The notes beneath the pieces are model-generated. The model saw only the letters and a program-made list of their open reading frames with translations, was not told the DNA's origin and did no database searches. Made by a program: the position numbers and the translations under genes. From NCBI GenBank assembly GCA_002748355.1, contig PDSF01000031.1, positions 1-64,000 on the forward strand: a stretch of 64,000 nt of DNA, in the 5' to 3' direction. The stretch is from Planctomycetota bacterium (GTDB lineage: Bacteria; Planctomycetota; UBA1135; GCA-002748355). Shown piece after piece: positions 38,068-46,623 of the stretch (within the stretch, counting starts at the first letter, position 1; every line of letters begins with the position of its first letter).

Positions 38068-38133
38068 GGCCCGCCCAGGACGCTGTCGCTCGGCCCGATT
38101 CCCGGGAAAAGCGCGCGGGAGGACCAGCGACGC

Positions 38134-38913
38134 TCAGCGGCGGCGCAGAAACTTGGGCACGAAGCGCCAACGCCCATGTCCATAAAAGCGATCGAGTTCG
38201 AAGCGCACATAGGCATTGCGGAAGGAATGCTCCTCGGCGCCATAGGCGTGCTCCAAGCCGAAGAGACAGGAGGAGCGCACGTCGCAACCCTCTTCACAAC
38301 CGCCGTGGCTACGGTGCTCCGCACACTTCGCGTCTTCCTTGTAGCCGGGCTCGCTGACCGCAGCGACCGGACAGGCAATCAGGCAGGGCGCGTGGCACTC
38401 GCTGCAGGGAGTAAAGCCTTCCATCGGCCCCTCTGGCTCGAGTTCCTCCTCAAGCACCAGGGCGCCACGCATGCTAATCCAAGGCCCGAACTTGGGGTGC
38501 AGCAGGAGCGGGACAACAGGGCTGCGATAGCCAAGACCCGCAAGCTCGCCGAGCGTGACGAAGTCGACGGTCCCATTGCCGAAGGGAAAAAGCAGCTCAC
38601 TGCGAATCCCGAGTCCTGCGAGCCGCTGGCGCTCCTCCTGGATCAAGGCCGCCCCGTGCTCATCGATGGGGTGGTAATTGGGAGCCGGAGCCTTCGGCTT
38701 CCCATGCCTCTGGATCATTCGCTCCCAGAACTCACTGCCACCGGAGGCGATGACCAAGACGCTGCGCCCCTCAGGGAAGCGCCCTGAGATCCTGCGCTCC
38801 CGACTCTGGCAGGCGTCGAAGTCCGCAACCGAGGCGATACCGCAGAGGTTGAGCCCGAACGCGGCGAAGCGCTCCTGGGTCTCCGGCAACCACGATGTCC
38901 TACTCATCTGCAT
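38134..38913 (-). CDS. QueG-like iron-sulfur protein
   Basis: 259 residues. The N-terminal start RFAAFGLNLCGIASVADFD and a stretch ending GAALIQE are like the DUF1730 domain of epoxyqueuosine reductase QueG, and the cysteine block CSECHAPCLIACPVAA resembles half of its double ferredoxin-like domain. The remaining cysteines (KCAEHRSHGGCEEGC) do not follow the standard C-x2-C-x2-C-x3-CP pattern, and the protein is about 100 residues shorter than QueG. It may be a divergent QueG or a separate B12-/Fe-S reductase-like family. No neighbouring queuosine genes. Confidence 0.55.
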   Translation of the reverse strand: MQMSRTSWLPETQERFAAFGLNLCGIASVADFDACQSRERRISGRFPEGRSVLVIASGGSEFWERMIQRHGKPKAPAPNYHPIDEHGAALIQEERQRLAGLGIRSELLFPFGNGTVDFVTLGELAGLGYRSPVVPLLLHPKFGPWISMRGALVLEEELEPEGPMEGFTPCSECHAPCLIACPVAAVSEPGYKEDAKCAEHRSHGGCEEGCDVRSSCLFGLEHAYGAEEHSFRNAYVRFELDRFYGHGRWRFVPKFLRRR

Positions 38914-39013
38914 CCGTCATCGGCCTGGGGTCGAAGCTACGCCTTACTAGACGACAGCCCCCCTCTCACTCAAGGGTGGGATTCACGCAGACTCGGCAGA
39001 TCGCCCCGCCCCT

Positions 39014-42000
39014 TTACTTCTTGGACTTCTTCGACCACTTCAGCGCTCGCTGCACCGAGCCCCTGTCCGGACGGAGGACCAGAGTGAAACCTGCGTCATC
39101 ACCTGCGACCTCGAACTCCGGACCACCCCAGTCCACGCCCATTTCGCTGCCGCCATACGGGCGGAGCTTGCCCAATGGCAGCTCCTCGGCCCTAAAGCGA
39201 TGTGGCTGGGTGCTCTTGTCCAAGTCCACAGAGAACCAGCCGCCGTCTCTAACGCGAGCAGTGCGAAGACTCAGCCATTCCACTTGCGGCTCCCCAAGGA
39301 AAGCACGCTCCTCTTCGCTCAGCTCACCGAGTTCGTAGCGGATGCTCCCGGCCAGCTCGACCGGCTTGATGACCTGCAGCCTCTTGCGCAGCCTCTGCCC
39401 CGCCCGCAGCTCGAAAGAGTGCACAGGCAGGAAAACCCGCTTGCGCCCCGCTTCGACCTCTAGCCACCAACGCCCCTCGGGAAGCCCTTCGAATACAGCA
39501 AGGCCCTTCTCATCCACAAGAGCGAGGCTGCGCATCGAGCGCCTATCCTTAGAGTTCAGCGCTTGGCCCCGAGCATTCAGGATCACCGAGGGCAGGGGCT
39601 TGCCATCCAAGTCACTGAGCTGGACTTCGAGCACAGCGGTTCGGATGTCGAAGTGGACAGGGACCGAGCCCCCGTTCTTGATCTCGGCGTCCTGGCTTCC
39701 GAGTCGACGCTCAGTAAAGTTCGCCTCGTCGATTTGGCGTAGCTCGATGTGATACTTGCCGTCCGGCAGTCCAGCGAAGTCGAACTGGCCCTTCGCATCC
39801 AAGCCTGCGCTGCGGCTATCCGCCCCCATCAGCCGAACCCTCACGCCCTCGGGAACCTTCCTGTCCATGCGCACCGAGCCGAAGACATGGCCCGTGCCCA
39901 TAGCCTCGGCAATTGGCGAGAGTTCAATCCGGACCCGGGCGGTTCCGCCGAGAGGAAGCTCCACTTCGCGTGTCGGCAGCCCCCCCGAGCTTTCTATCCC
40001 ACGCATGAAGCGAAAGGACTCCATCGGCGAAGCGATGCCGCCCATGCGTGGAGCCACCGAAACCTTATAACGGCCGGGGAGAAGTCCTCCGATCTCAAAT
40101 CGGCCATCGGGCCCAGTCGCGACGAACTGCGGCAGCATGAACTCTCTCATCTGGGGACTTGAGCGCCAGGACAGCCCGGCGACCAGCATCTTGCTCTCCT
40201 TGGGCGGCTGACCGTTCTCAAGCACAAGCCCCTGAATCGTGCCGCTAGGAAGCAGCTGGATGCAAATGCTGCCGCCGGCCTGGGCCAGCTGCTTTCCCGA
40301 ATGCCCTGGCGCGAAGGCCGGATGCTGGGCAATGAAGAAGCGCGCACCCTGCTCCACACGCTTGCAGCGCAAGCGGCCATCCTTGTCAGTGCGGCCCAGC
40401 GGGATCGGCAGCTCGCTCATCTCGGAGCCTCCCTGCCCTTCCCTCCGACTCTTTTCCTGCTGCCAATAGACCCGCGCCGCTTCGACCGGCTGGCCCCTTG
40501 GCCCGCGCACCTCGATGGTGAAATCGGCCGACTTGCTAAGCGTCAAGGTGACGAGCTTTGGCGTAGCGGCTCGGGGGGAGAACTCCTGCTGCGAAGCAGC
40601 GAAGCCCTCCGCAGAGGCCAGCGCTACGTAGTCAGCATCTGCGAGCCCCTTCAGCCGAAAGACGCCAGGCTTGTCCTCGACCTTCTCGACGTGATCCGCA
40701 GCGTTCAGCCATTTCATGAAGCCTGGGATCGGAATCGGTAGTGTTCTTTTTCCGACCTGGAGCCGGGCCCCTTCGATCGGATGGCCCGAGGTGTCGACGA
40801 CACGAAGCTCGCAGCCGTAAAGCTTGGGGAGGGTCAGGGTGAGATCTTCCGTCACCCGAATCGGCCCCTTGCCCCTCCAGTTGTGCTGCCCCGGCGCCCG
40901 GTAGGCGACCAGGACCTTGCCGCGCCCGAGGCCGCTCAACTTGAAGCGCCCTTCGTCGTCGCTCAGCTGCGGCCGGGGCATGATCGCCGAGGGCTCGGGC
41001 ATGAGCGGCAGCAGCGAGCCCGCCGTGATCTCGGCGCCGACCACCGGTGCCCCATTCCCGTCGACAATGACGCCCGCCAGCGTCGCACCCTTGCTCAGTT
41101 TGGTCGGGGAGAGCTCCCGCGTCTCACCAGCACGCACGCGCACCGTCCGCATCTTGACCGGGTGCTCAAGCGTCTGCACGAGCAACTCCGAGCGACCAGG
41201 GCGAGCCCCACGCAGCTCGAAGCGTCCTTGCGCATCGGTGATGGCCCAAGGAAAGGGCAGCTCGTCCCAATGTCGGTCGACCCAGGCCGGGATCTCGATG
41301 AGAGTGATCGGCTGGTCTATTCCGCCCGAAGCTCCCATGCAAAAAGCCATCAGCCCCTTCGGGTCGATGCGGCCGACGCCGAACTTCATCACGATGGAGG
41401 GCAGGTCCACGACCCGGACCCGCGCGTCGGCCACCGGCTTCCCGGCATGGTCCAGGACCTGGCCGCGGAGCCCGCCTCGCTGCATCAGAAGCACATCACC
41501 GAGATCCTTGCGCTGCCCCGGGAGTGGAGCGTCATCAACAAAGCGCAGGGCCTGGGCCTCGGTCCCCAGCCCGATCAGCAGCAGGAGCATGCTCCGCGAG
41601 TGCACCCCGCGCAGCTCGAAGCGCCCTTCGGCATCGGTCTTGGTCTGAGCCCGGGTCCGCAGCAGGTCGATATCGGCGACCCCTTCGAGCATCTGCCCCC
41701 AGTCCGGGCTGAGCAGGTCCAGGCTCAGCTCAAGACAGCGGATCTCCGTATGGGCCACCGCCTTGCGGTCGTGCCTCCAAAGGACACGGCCGGCCAGCGT
41801 CGAGAGGGCGCGGACGTAGCTAGGAGGATCCTCATCGGGAGTTTTCTCCCCGCTCGTCTCCAGCCGCACAGGCTCCGGCGCCAGGGCCGGCGGCGCTTTT
41901 GGCTGCTCTTGGCTCTCGCCAGAAACGCTGCTACCCGCAAGCGACTCCGGCTGCGACGCGCCAATCCCCTCGGCGCCGCCCCCAGCATCGCCCCTTGGAG

Positions 42001-42067
42001 CCAGCAAAAACCAGGCAAGCCCCCCCACAACAAGGAGGGCAAGAACAGGAAGGAGGCGTTTCAACAT
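39014..42067 (-). CDS. Membrane-anchored protein of carboxypeptidase-regulatory-like repeats (1)
   Basis: 1017 residues. A single N-terminal membrane segment (LLPVLALLVVGGLAWFLLAP) is followed by a Gly/Pro/Ser-rich linker. About eight repeats follow of the 80-120 residue carboxypeptidase-regulatory-like beta-sandwich, each marked by a D/E-x-G-R-F-x-L-x-G-L-x-x-G-x-Y-type turn, e.g. AEGRFELRG, AQGRFELRG, DEGRFKLSG, PDGRFEIGG and AKGQFDFAG. It ends in a lysine-rich tail (KWSKKSKK). No catalytic domain. Large proteins of this type are characteristic of planctomycetes and are probably cell-surface scaffolds. Divergently transcribed from the methyltransferase at 42474. Confidence 0.8.
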   Translation of the reverse strand: MLKRLLPVLALLVVGGLAWFLLAPRGDAGGGAEGIGASQPESLAGSSVSGESQEQPKAPPALAPEPVRLETSGEKTPDEDPPSYVRALSTLAGRVLWRHDRKAVAHTEIRCLELSLDLLSPDWGQMLEGVADIDLLRTRAQTKTDAEGRFELRGVHSRSMLLLLIGLGTEAQALRFVDDAPLPGQRKDLGDVLLMQRGGLRGQVLDHAGKPVADARVRVVDLPSIVMKFGVGRIDPKGLMAFCMGASGGIDQPITLIEIPAWVDRHWDELPFPWAITDAQGRFELRGARPGRSELLVQTLEHPVKMRTVRVRAGETRELSPTKLSKGATLAGVIVDGNGAPVVGAEITAGSLLPLMPEPSAIMPRPQLSDDEGRFKLSGLGRGKVLVAYRAPGQHNWRGKGPIRVTEDLTLTLPKLYGCELRVVDTSGHPIEGARLQVGKRTLPIPIPGFMKWLNAADHVEKVEDKPGVFRLKGLADADYVALASAEGFAASQQEFSPRAATPKLVTLTLSKSADFTIEVRGPRGQPVEAARVYWQQEKSRREGQGGSEMSELPIPLGRTDKDGRLRCKRVEQGARFFIAQHPAFAPGHSGKQLAQAGGSICIQLLPSGTIQGLVLENGQPPKESKMLVAGLSWRSSPQMREFMLPQFVATGPDGRFEIGGLLPGRYKVSVAPRMGGIASPMESFRFMRGIESSGGLPTREVELPLGGTARVRIELSPIAEAMGTGHVFGSVRMDRKVPEGVRVRLMGADSRSAGLDAKGQFDFAGLPDGKYHIELRQIDEANFTERRLGSQDAEIKNGGSVPVHFDIRTAVLEVQLSDLDGKPLPSVILNARGQALNSKDRRSMRSLALVDEKGLAVFEGLPEGRWWLEVEAGRKRVFLPVHSFELRAGQRLRKRLQVIKPVELAGSIRYELGELSEEERAFLGEPQVEWLSLRTARVRDGGWFSVDLDKSTQPHRFRAEELPLGKLRPYGGSEMGVDWGGPEFEVAGDDAGFTLVLRPDRGSVQRALKWSKKSKK

Positions 42068-42473
42068 GGGAGGGTCCTGTCAGAAGGGATCGAGATCTTG
42101 TCAGAACCGGCAAAGCAGCTACAGCACGAAGCTCCGCGCTGGGCAGGATTCGCTGAAGCCTTGGGGACCCCAGGAGCAGCCAGCACTTCGCCCACGGCTT
42201 CGATATCGATCATCGAAGCAACCGGCATCTTCACGGCAGGGTCATGAAATAATGATTCGTAATTCAAGATAACCCATCGTTATACATCCCATGAATGGGG
42301 CACAGTAAGGCGACAGTATCAGCAAGACGCTTCATGCTTCTGCTAGGCGCCCACCACTTCCACGGTCTTTTCCAGGCTTGATTCCGCCATCAGCCCCCCG
42401 GAAACTGCCTGGAGCGGCCGCCGCCGCAACTCCGCCAACCGTAGGCGCTGCGCAGGACCAATAGATCATCCTC
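42068..42473. other. Divergent intergenic region between repeat protein and methyltransferase
   Basis: 406 bases without a supported gene. The central part (about 42245-42310) is much more AT-rich than the rest of the window. It contains two short inverted repeats: ataac/gttat (42269-42283) and cccat/atggg (42288-42299), with a TATACA-like hexamer at 42281-42286. No matching -35 box in the right position. Probably the divergent promoter area, but I cannot place a promoter with confidence. Confidence 0.4.
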
Positions 42474-43124
42474 ATGGATTACAACAATAAGCCAGACAGG
42501 TACTACTCCAAGATCCGCCAAGAGATGATCGACTTCCTGCCCTCTACGGCCAAAACCGTCTTGGACATCGGCTGCGGCGAAGCTGCGTTTGCCTCGTTCA
42601 TCAAGGACAAGTTCGGGGCCGAGGTCTGGGGCATGGAGAGAACCCCCGGTCCGGCCGCTGTCGCCGAAACCAAGCTAGACAAGGTCCTCGTTGGCGACTG
42701 CGAGTCCCGAATCAAGGACCTACCCGACGGATACTTCGACGCCGTTTATTTCAACGATGTCCTGGAGCACCTAGTCGACCCCTACGAGGTGCTCACTGCC
42801 ATCAAGTCCAAACTAAGCCCAAACGGCGTCGTCATCAGCTCCATCCCTAATGTCCGGTACTTCCGAGTCCTCAAAATGCTCTTGGTAAACAAAGACTGGG
42901 GATATGAAAAGGACGGGGTCATGGACAGGACGCACCTGAGATTCTTCACCAGCAAGAGCATCCGCAGGATCTACAAGGACCTAGGCTACGAGATACTGGC
43001 GCATCGAGGGATTAACCGGACCAAATCCCTCAAGCCTTACCTTTACAATATCCCGTTATTCTTCTCCGCGATGGATATGTTCTATATCCAGTACGCCACC
43101 GTCGCCAAGAAAAGCCCGGAATAA
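42474..43124 (+). CDS. Class I SAM-dependent methyltransferase
   Basis: 216 residues. SAM motif I is VLDIGCGEAAFASFI (about residues 29-43), acidic loop after motif II at VWGME, motif III-like DAVYFNDVLEHLVDP, and a C-terminal half typical of Methyltransf_23 enzymes that act on sugars or surface-glycan precursors (SSIPNVRYF, then DRTHLRFFT). Codon use is noticeably less GC-rich than in neighbours, and the leader is AT-rich, which suggests horizontal acquisition. Sandwiched between two repeat-protein genes on no obvious operon. Substrate unknown. Confidence 0.85.
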   Translation: MDYNNKPDRYYSKIRQEMIDFLPSTAKTVLDIGCGEAAFASFIKDKFGAEVWGMERTPGPAAVAETKLDKVLVGDCESRIKDLPDGYFDAVYFNDVLEHLVDPYEVLTAIKSKLSPNGVVISSIPNVRYFRVLKMLLVNKDWGYEKDGVMDRTHLRFFTSKSIRRIYKDLGYEILAHRGINRTKSLKPYLYNIPLFFSAMDMFYIQYATVAKKSPE

Positions 43125-43409
43125 CAGCTGGGGATAAGGCCAGGCTGCCCCCAATCGAGCCCGCCGAGAAAGGAACCCTTCATCACGCCTCCAAACTCTC
43201 CCCAACCCCTGCTCGTGCAGCAGCCCTTCACAGCCAGACCTGCGACAGGCCCAAGACCTCAGCCCCATCCCTTCGGCGAACTCTAGCCCGGCTGATGGCT
43301 CGGCGATGAAGAAGTATCATTTCTGCGATCCGTGCTCCCGGGTCAGGCAGACCCGCCTCTCCTCGGCAATGATGTTCACTTGCAGGTACTGACCGGCTCG
43401 GCCTTTTCG

Positions 43410-46400
43410 ATGAACCGCATCCTCTTATTCCTCTTCACGCTCGGCGCCCTTGGCGCCGTCGCACTCGGACTCCTAAGCCCGAGCCCGCCACCCCATGGCC
43501 CAGACCTGCCCGCACTGACGAATGATCGGCGCCAAGGCCAGGGCGAGAAGATCCACCCCAGTGAGAGCGTCGGCGCCAAAGGCTTTGGCCCAGAGGAGGC
43601 GGTGTTCAGGAGGAAGTCTTCCAACGCCCTCCAAGAACGCAGCAGAGTTTCGAGCTCGGTAGAAGCCAAGACTCGCAAGCTACTCCCCCCCGAGCGCAGC
43701 AAAACGCGGCTGACCCTGCGCATCCTCTCTCCTACCGGCTCGCCCCTAGCCAACACGGCGCTCAGCATCTGGCTGCGCCCCAGCAAGCGCATCCTCTCTC
43801 TCGCCTTCGGAGGCCGCCGCGGAACTCGCGAGCAGGGCATGCGCCGCAAGCTCAGCCAAGCGCAGCTGCTGCGCAAAGACGCACATAGCGGCAAGGACGG
43901 ACGCTTCGCTCTCGACATCGAGGCCTGGGAAGAGTCCGTCATCGAGGTGCTTGCCCAGCACGAGCGCTACGCCCCAACCGTGCGTCGCAAGTCATTCAAG
44001 ACAAGCGAGGGCGCCTTCGATCTCGGCGACCTCCGCCTCGAACCCGGCGGCAAGGTCATCGGTCGGGTGCTCAGCGAAAACGGAGCTCCGATCGTTTCGG
44101 CGCAGCTACTCTTCGAACCGCAACTGCGCGGGAGCTGGGACCCACGCAAGCGCGCCGCCCAGGCCCTGCCCCAACACAGAACGGACCAGCTCGGACGCTT
44201 CGAGCTCAGGGCCCTGCCCGAGGGCTTCTTCCGCTTCCGCATCGAAACCGAAAAGTACCTTCCCTGGCGCAGCCAGCGCTACCGCATCCAAAAGGGCAAC
44301 GAGATCAGCGCTGGCACGATCCGCCTCAAACTCGGCGGCAGCCTCCGCGGCCTCATCCACGATGATCGCGGACGGCCGATCGCCGGCGCACGCATCCGGG
44401 CCCAGCCCAGGGCCGCACAAGGTCCCCGGCAAGGTCCCAGGCAAGGGCCGGGCAGGGGACGCCAAGCCCAGCGCCGCACAGGCAAAGGGAGGCAGCAGCA
44501 ATCGCCGGGGCGGCCCCTCGTGACCCAGAGCGACGAAAGAGGGCGTTTCGCTCTCCAGCGCCTACCAGAGCTTCCACTCTCCATCGAAGTTCGGCACAGG
44601 GAGCACCTGACCCAGCGCCGCACCCGGATCATGGCGAGCAAGACGCCCTTCCTCGAAGTTCAAATGGAGCGGCGCCTCAGCCTGCGCGGCCTGGTCCTGG
44701 ACGCCAAGACCGGCGGCCCGCTTGCGAGCTTCGGCATCCGTGCACGCCGCATCGGCAGGCCAAAGCCAAGACCCCAGGAAATCGCCCGCAAACGCCTGGA
44801 GCAGCAACAAAAACAGGCCGCCCGCCGCGCCAACGCCCTCGCCGCAAAAGCACAGCGAGAGGCTCGCGCTCGCGAAGCTGGGGCCAAACGACCGCAAACC
44901 AAGAAAAGCCCGCAGCAGATCCAAGCCGAACAGAAGCGCAGCGAGCAGCGGCGTCAGGCACAGGAGAAGCGGCGCCAGCAGTTCCTAGCTCAGCGCCAGA
45001 AGGCTCAGCAAAAGCGCGATCTCGAGAGCCGACGCCGAGAACAAGAACGCCGCTACTACCAGCAGCGTATTGGCGGCAGCGGCATCCCCCCCGGCAAGAT
45101 CCCCAAAGCAAAGGCCTGGCCCAAGGGGCAGTTCGAACTCGCCGGCCTCGAGCCTGGGCGATACCTGCTCGACGTCGGCGCTCCCGGCTACGTATCACAA
45201 GCAGCTGGCCCCTTCGACCTGGCCAAAGGACGGCCGCTGCCGCAGATCCGCATCCGCCTTGAGCAAGGAATCACCCTGAAGGGAGTAGTCCGCAACGCCA
45301 AGACGGGCGAAGCCCTCGACGGTGTGCGCGTCGAACTCTTCCTGCCGCCTTTCCAGCAGAGCCTCGCGCCCAAAGCTCCCATCAGCCCCCTGCTCGCCGC
45401 CATACGCCCGCAGCAGAACAAGGGGCGCAGGATCCGCGACAGCCGCACTCACAGCGACGGGCGCTTTGGTTTTGAGGGGCTGCGCCCGGGCAGCTATCGC
45501 CTGCAACTGCGCCGCAACGACTTCGACAAGCTCAGCATCGACCCCTTCGCCCTAAGCCGTAACTTGGGAGAGAAAGAGCTTTCTCTCGAACTCCTACCCG
45601 GCGCTGAGATCTATGGCAAGGTTCACTCCGCCCAAGAACTGAAGCGCGGCATGGTGCAACTGGTGTCCACAAGTGGCTTCCGTCGCCGAGTAGGGATCGA
45701 CAAGGACACGGGGGCCTACAGCGCCAAGGGCCTGGAGTCCGGCAGCTACTTTGTTCGCCTCATCGACCAAGGGCGCAAGGCCGGACAATGGGCCACCTTC
45801 GCCGCCGCCGTCTCGCGACCAGGAGCCGATCGGCCGGATCTAAGCGTCCGCGCTGGGAGCAAACACCGATTCGACCTCGACGCCAGCAAGCTCTCCACCG
45901 GGGCGATCCACGGGAGGATCCTCATCGGCAACAAAGCAGGCCGTGGCCTCATAATCGAGGCCCGGCCGCACGAGGACAGCCTGCGCCACCTGGGCAAGAA
46001 CAGCCCGCTACGCTTTGTTCGTAGGATGCTGCAGCAATGGTCCAGAACACGGAGCAACAGCAAAGGCGGCTACCGCATCGAGCCACTCCTGCCCGGCGTC
46101 TATGACCTGGTGGTGCAAAGGCACACTCGGCGAGAACGCCGAGTCCTCTGGACTCAGGAGTTCAGCATCCAAGGCACACGCCCAGCAAAGCTCGACCTGA
46201 GCCTGCAGCTCGGTGACTTGGAGATCACAGCTCTCCGTGCAAGCGACAGCAAGCCGGCACAGCTACGCATCACGCTGGTCTCTAGCCGCGAGGCCGGAGA
46301 CAAGCCCGCACGCGAGTGGCGGCAGATGGCGAGCCTGCGCAGCGCCCAGATCCGCAAGGGCACGGCCAGGATCCGCGAGCTACCGATCGGGGAGTACCGC

Positions 46401-46589
46401 TACCTCGTCTCCGGCGGCGGCTACCGTCCCAGCGAAGGACGCAGCTACGTCGGCGCCAGCGGCGGCAAGCTCCAGCTACGGGTGCAGGCCCGCAAGCGCC
46501 AGCCGAGCAAGCGCACTCGCCCACGAGGAGCGAGCGGCACCCGCAAGAAGCCCACAGAAGGCAAGCCGAAGAAGAAGAAGAAGGGGTAG
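43410..46589 (+). CDS. Membrane-anchored carboxypeptidase-regulatory-like repeat protein with charged coiled-coil insert (2)
   Basis: 1059 residues from the ATG at 43410, which begins a signal anchor (MNRILLFLFTLGALGAVALG). About seven regulatory-like beta repeats (turn motifs QLGRFELR, ERGRFALQ, PKGQFELAG, SDGRFGFEG, DTGAYSAKG and SKGGYRIEP). Two unusual insertions: a Gln/Arg/Pro/Gly-rich patch (GPRQGPRQGPGRGRQ), and a stretch of about 90 residues (encoded near 44785-45065) dominated by Arg, Lys, Gln and Ala that should form a long basic coiled coil. The C-terminal tail is lysine-rich (KPTEGKPKKKKKG). Paralogous to the 39014 protein. The frame is open upstream to 43332, but that part has no signal peptide. 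Confidence 0.78.
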   Translation: MNRILLFLFTLGALGAVALGLLSPSPPPHGPDLPALTNDRRQGQGEKIHPSESVGAKGFGPEEAVFRRKSSNALQERSRVSSSVEAKTRKLLPPERSKTRLTLRILSPTGSPLANTALSIWLRPSKRILSLAFGGRRGTREQGMRRKLSQAQLLRKDAHSGKDGRFALDIEAWEESVIEVLAQHERYAPTVRRKSFKTSEGAFDLGDLRLEPGGKVIGRVLSENGAPIVSAQLLFEPQLRGSWDPRKRAAQALPQHRTDQLGRFELRALPEGFFRFRIETEKYLPWRSQRYRIQKGNEISAGTIRLKLGGSLRGLIHDDRGRPIAGARIRAQPRAAQGPRQGPRQGPGRGRQAQRRTGKGRQQQSPGRPLVTQSDERGRFALQRLPELPLSIEVRHREHLTQRRTRIMASKTPFLEVQMERRLSLRGLVLDAKTGGPLASFGIRARRIGRPKPRPQEIARKRLEQQQKQAARRANALAAKAQREARAREAGAKRPQTKKSPQQIQAEQKRSEQRRQAQEKRRQQFLAQRQKAQQKRDLESRRREQERRYYQQRIGGSGIPPGKIPKAKAWPKGQFELAGLEPGRYLLDVGAPGYVSQAAGPFDLAKGRPLPQIRIRLEQGITLKGVVRNAKTGEALDGVRVELFLPPFQQSLAPKAPISPLLAAIRPQQNKGRRIRDSRTHSDGRFGFEGLRPGSYRLQLRRNDFDKLSIDPFALSRNLGEKELSLELLPGAEIYGKVHSAQELKRGMVQLVSTSGFRRRVGIDKDTGAYSAKGLESGSYFVRLIDQGRKAGQWATFAAAVSRPGADRPDLSVRAGSKHRFDLDASKLSTGAIHGRILIGNKAGRGLIIEARPHEDSLRHLGKNSPLRFVRRMLQQWSRTRSNSKGGYRIEPLLPGVYDLVVQRHTRRERRVLWTQEFSIQGTRPAKLDLSLQLGDLEITALRASDSKPAQLRITLVSSREAGDKPAREWRQMASLRSAQIRKGTARIRELPIGEYRYLVSGGGYRPSEGRSYVGASGGKLQLRVQARKRQPSKRTRPRGASGTRKKPTEGKPKKKKKG

Positions 46590-46614
46590 CGGGCCGTAGA
46601 AAAAGCCCGGCTAC
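46586..46614 (+). terminator. Terminator-like hairpin at the end of the repeat-protein gene
   Basis: Stem gtagcgggc (46586-46594) pairs with gcccggctac (46605-46614) with a single bulged G and a loop cgtagaaaaa. It begins on the stop codon (TAG at 46587). No clear T-run. Lies between this gene and the convergent phosphofructokinase. Confidence 0.5.
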
Positions 46615-46623
46615 GCAGAGCGA

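Noticed and set aside
40781..42247. Plus-strand frame of 488 codons opposite the 39014 repeat protein
   Set aside because: The minus-strand frame shows a membrane anchor and repeating beta domains; the plus-strand one has no structure and is a mirror of it.
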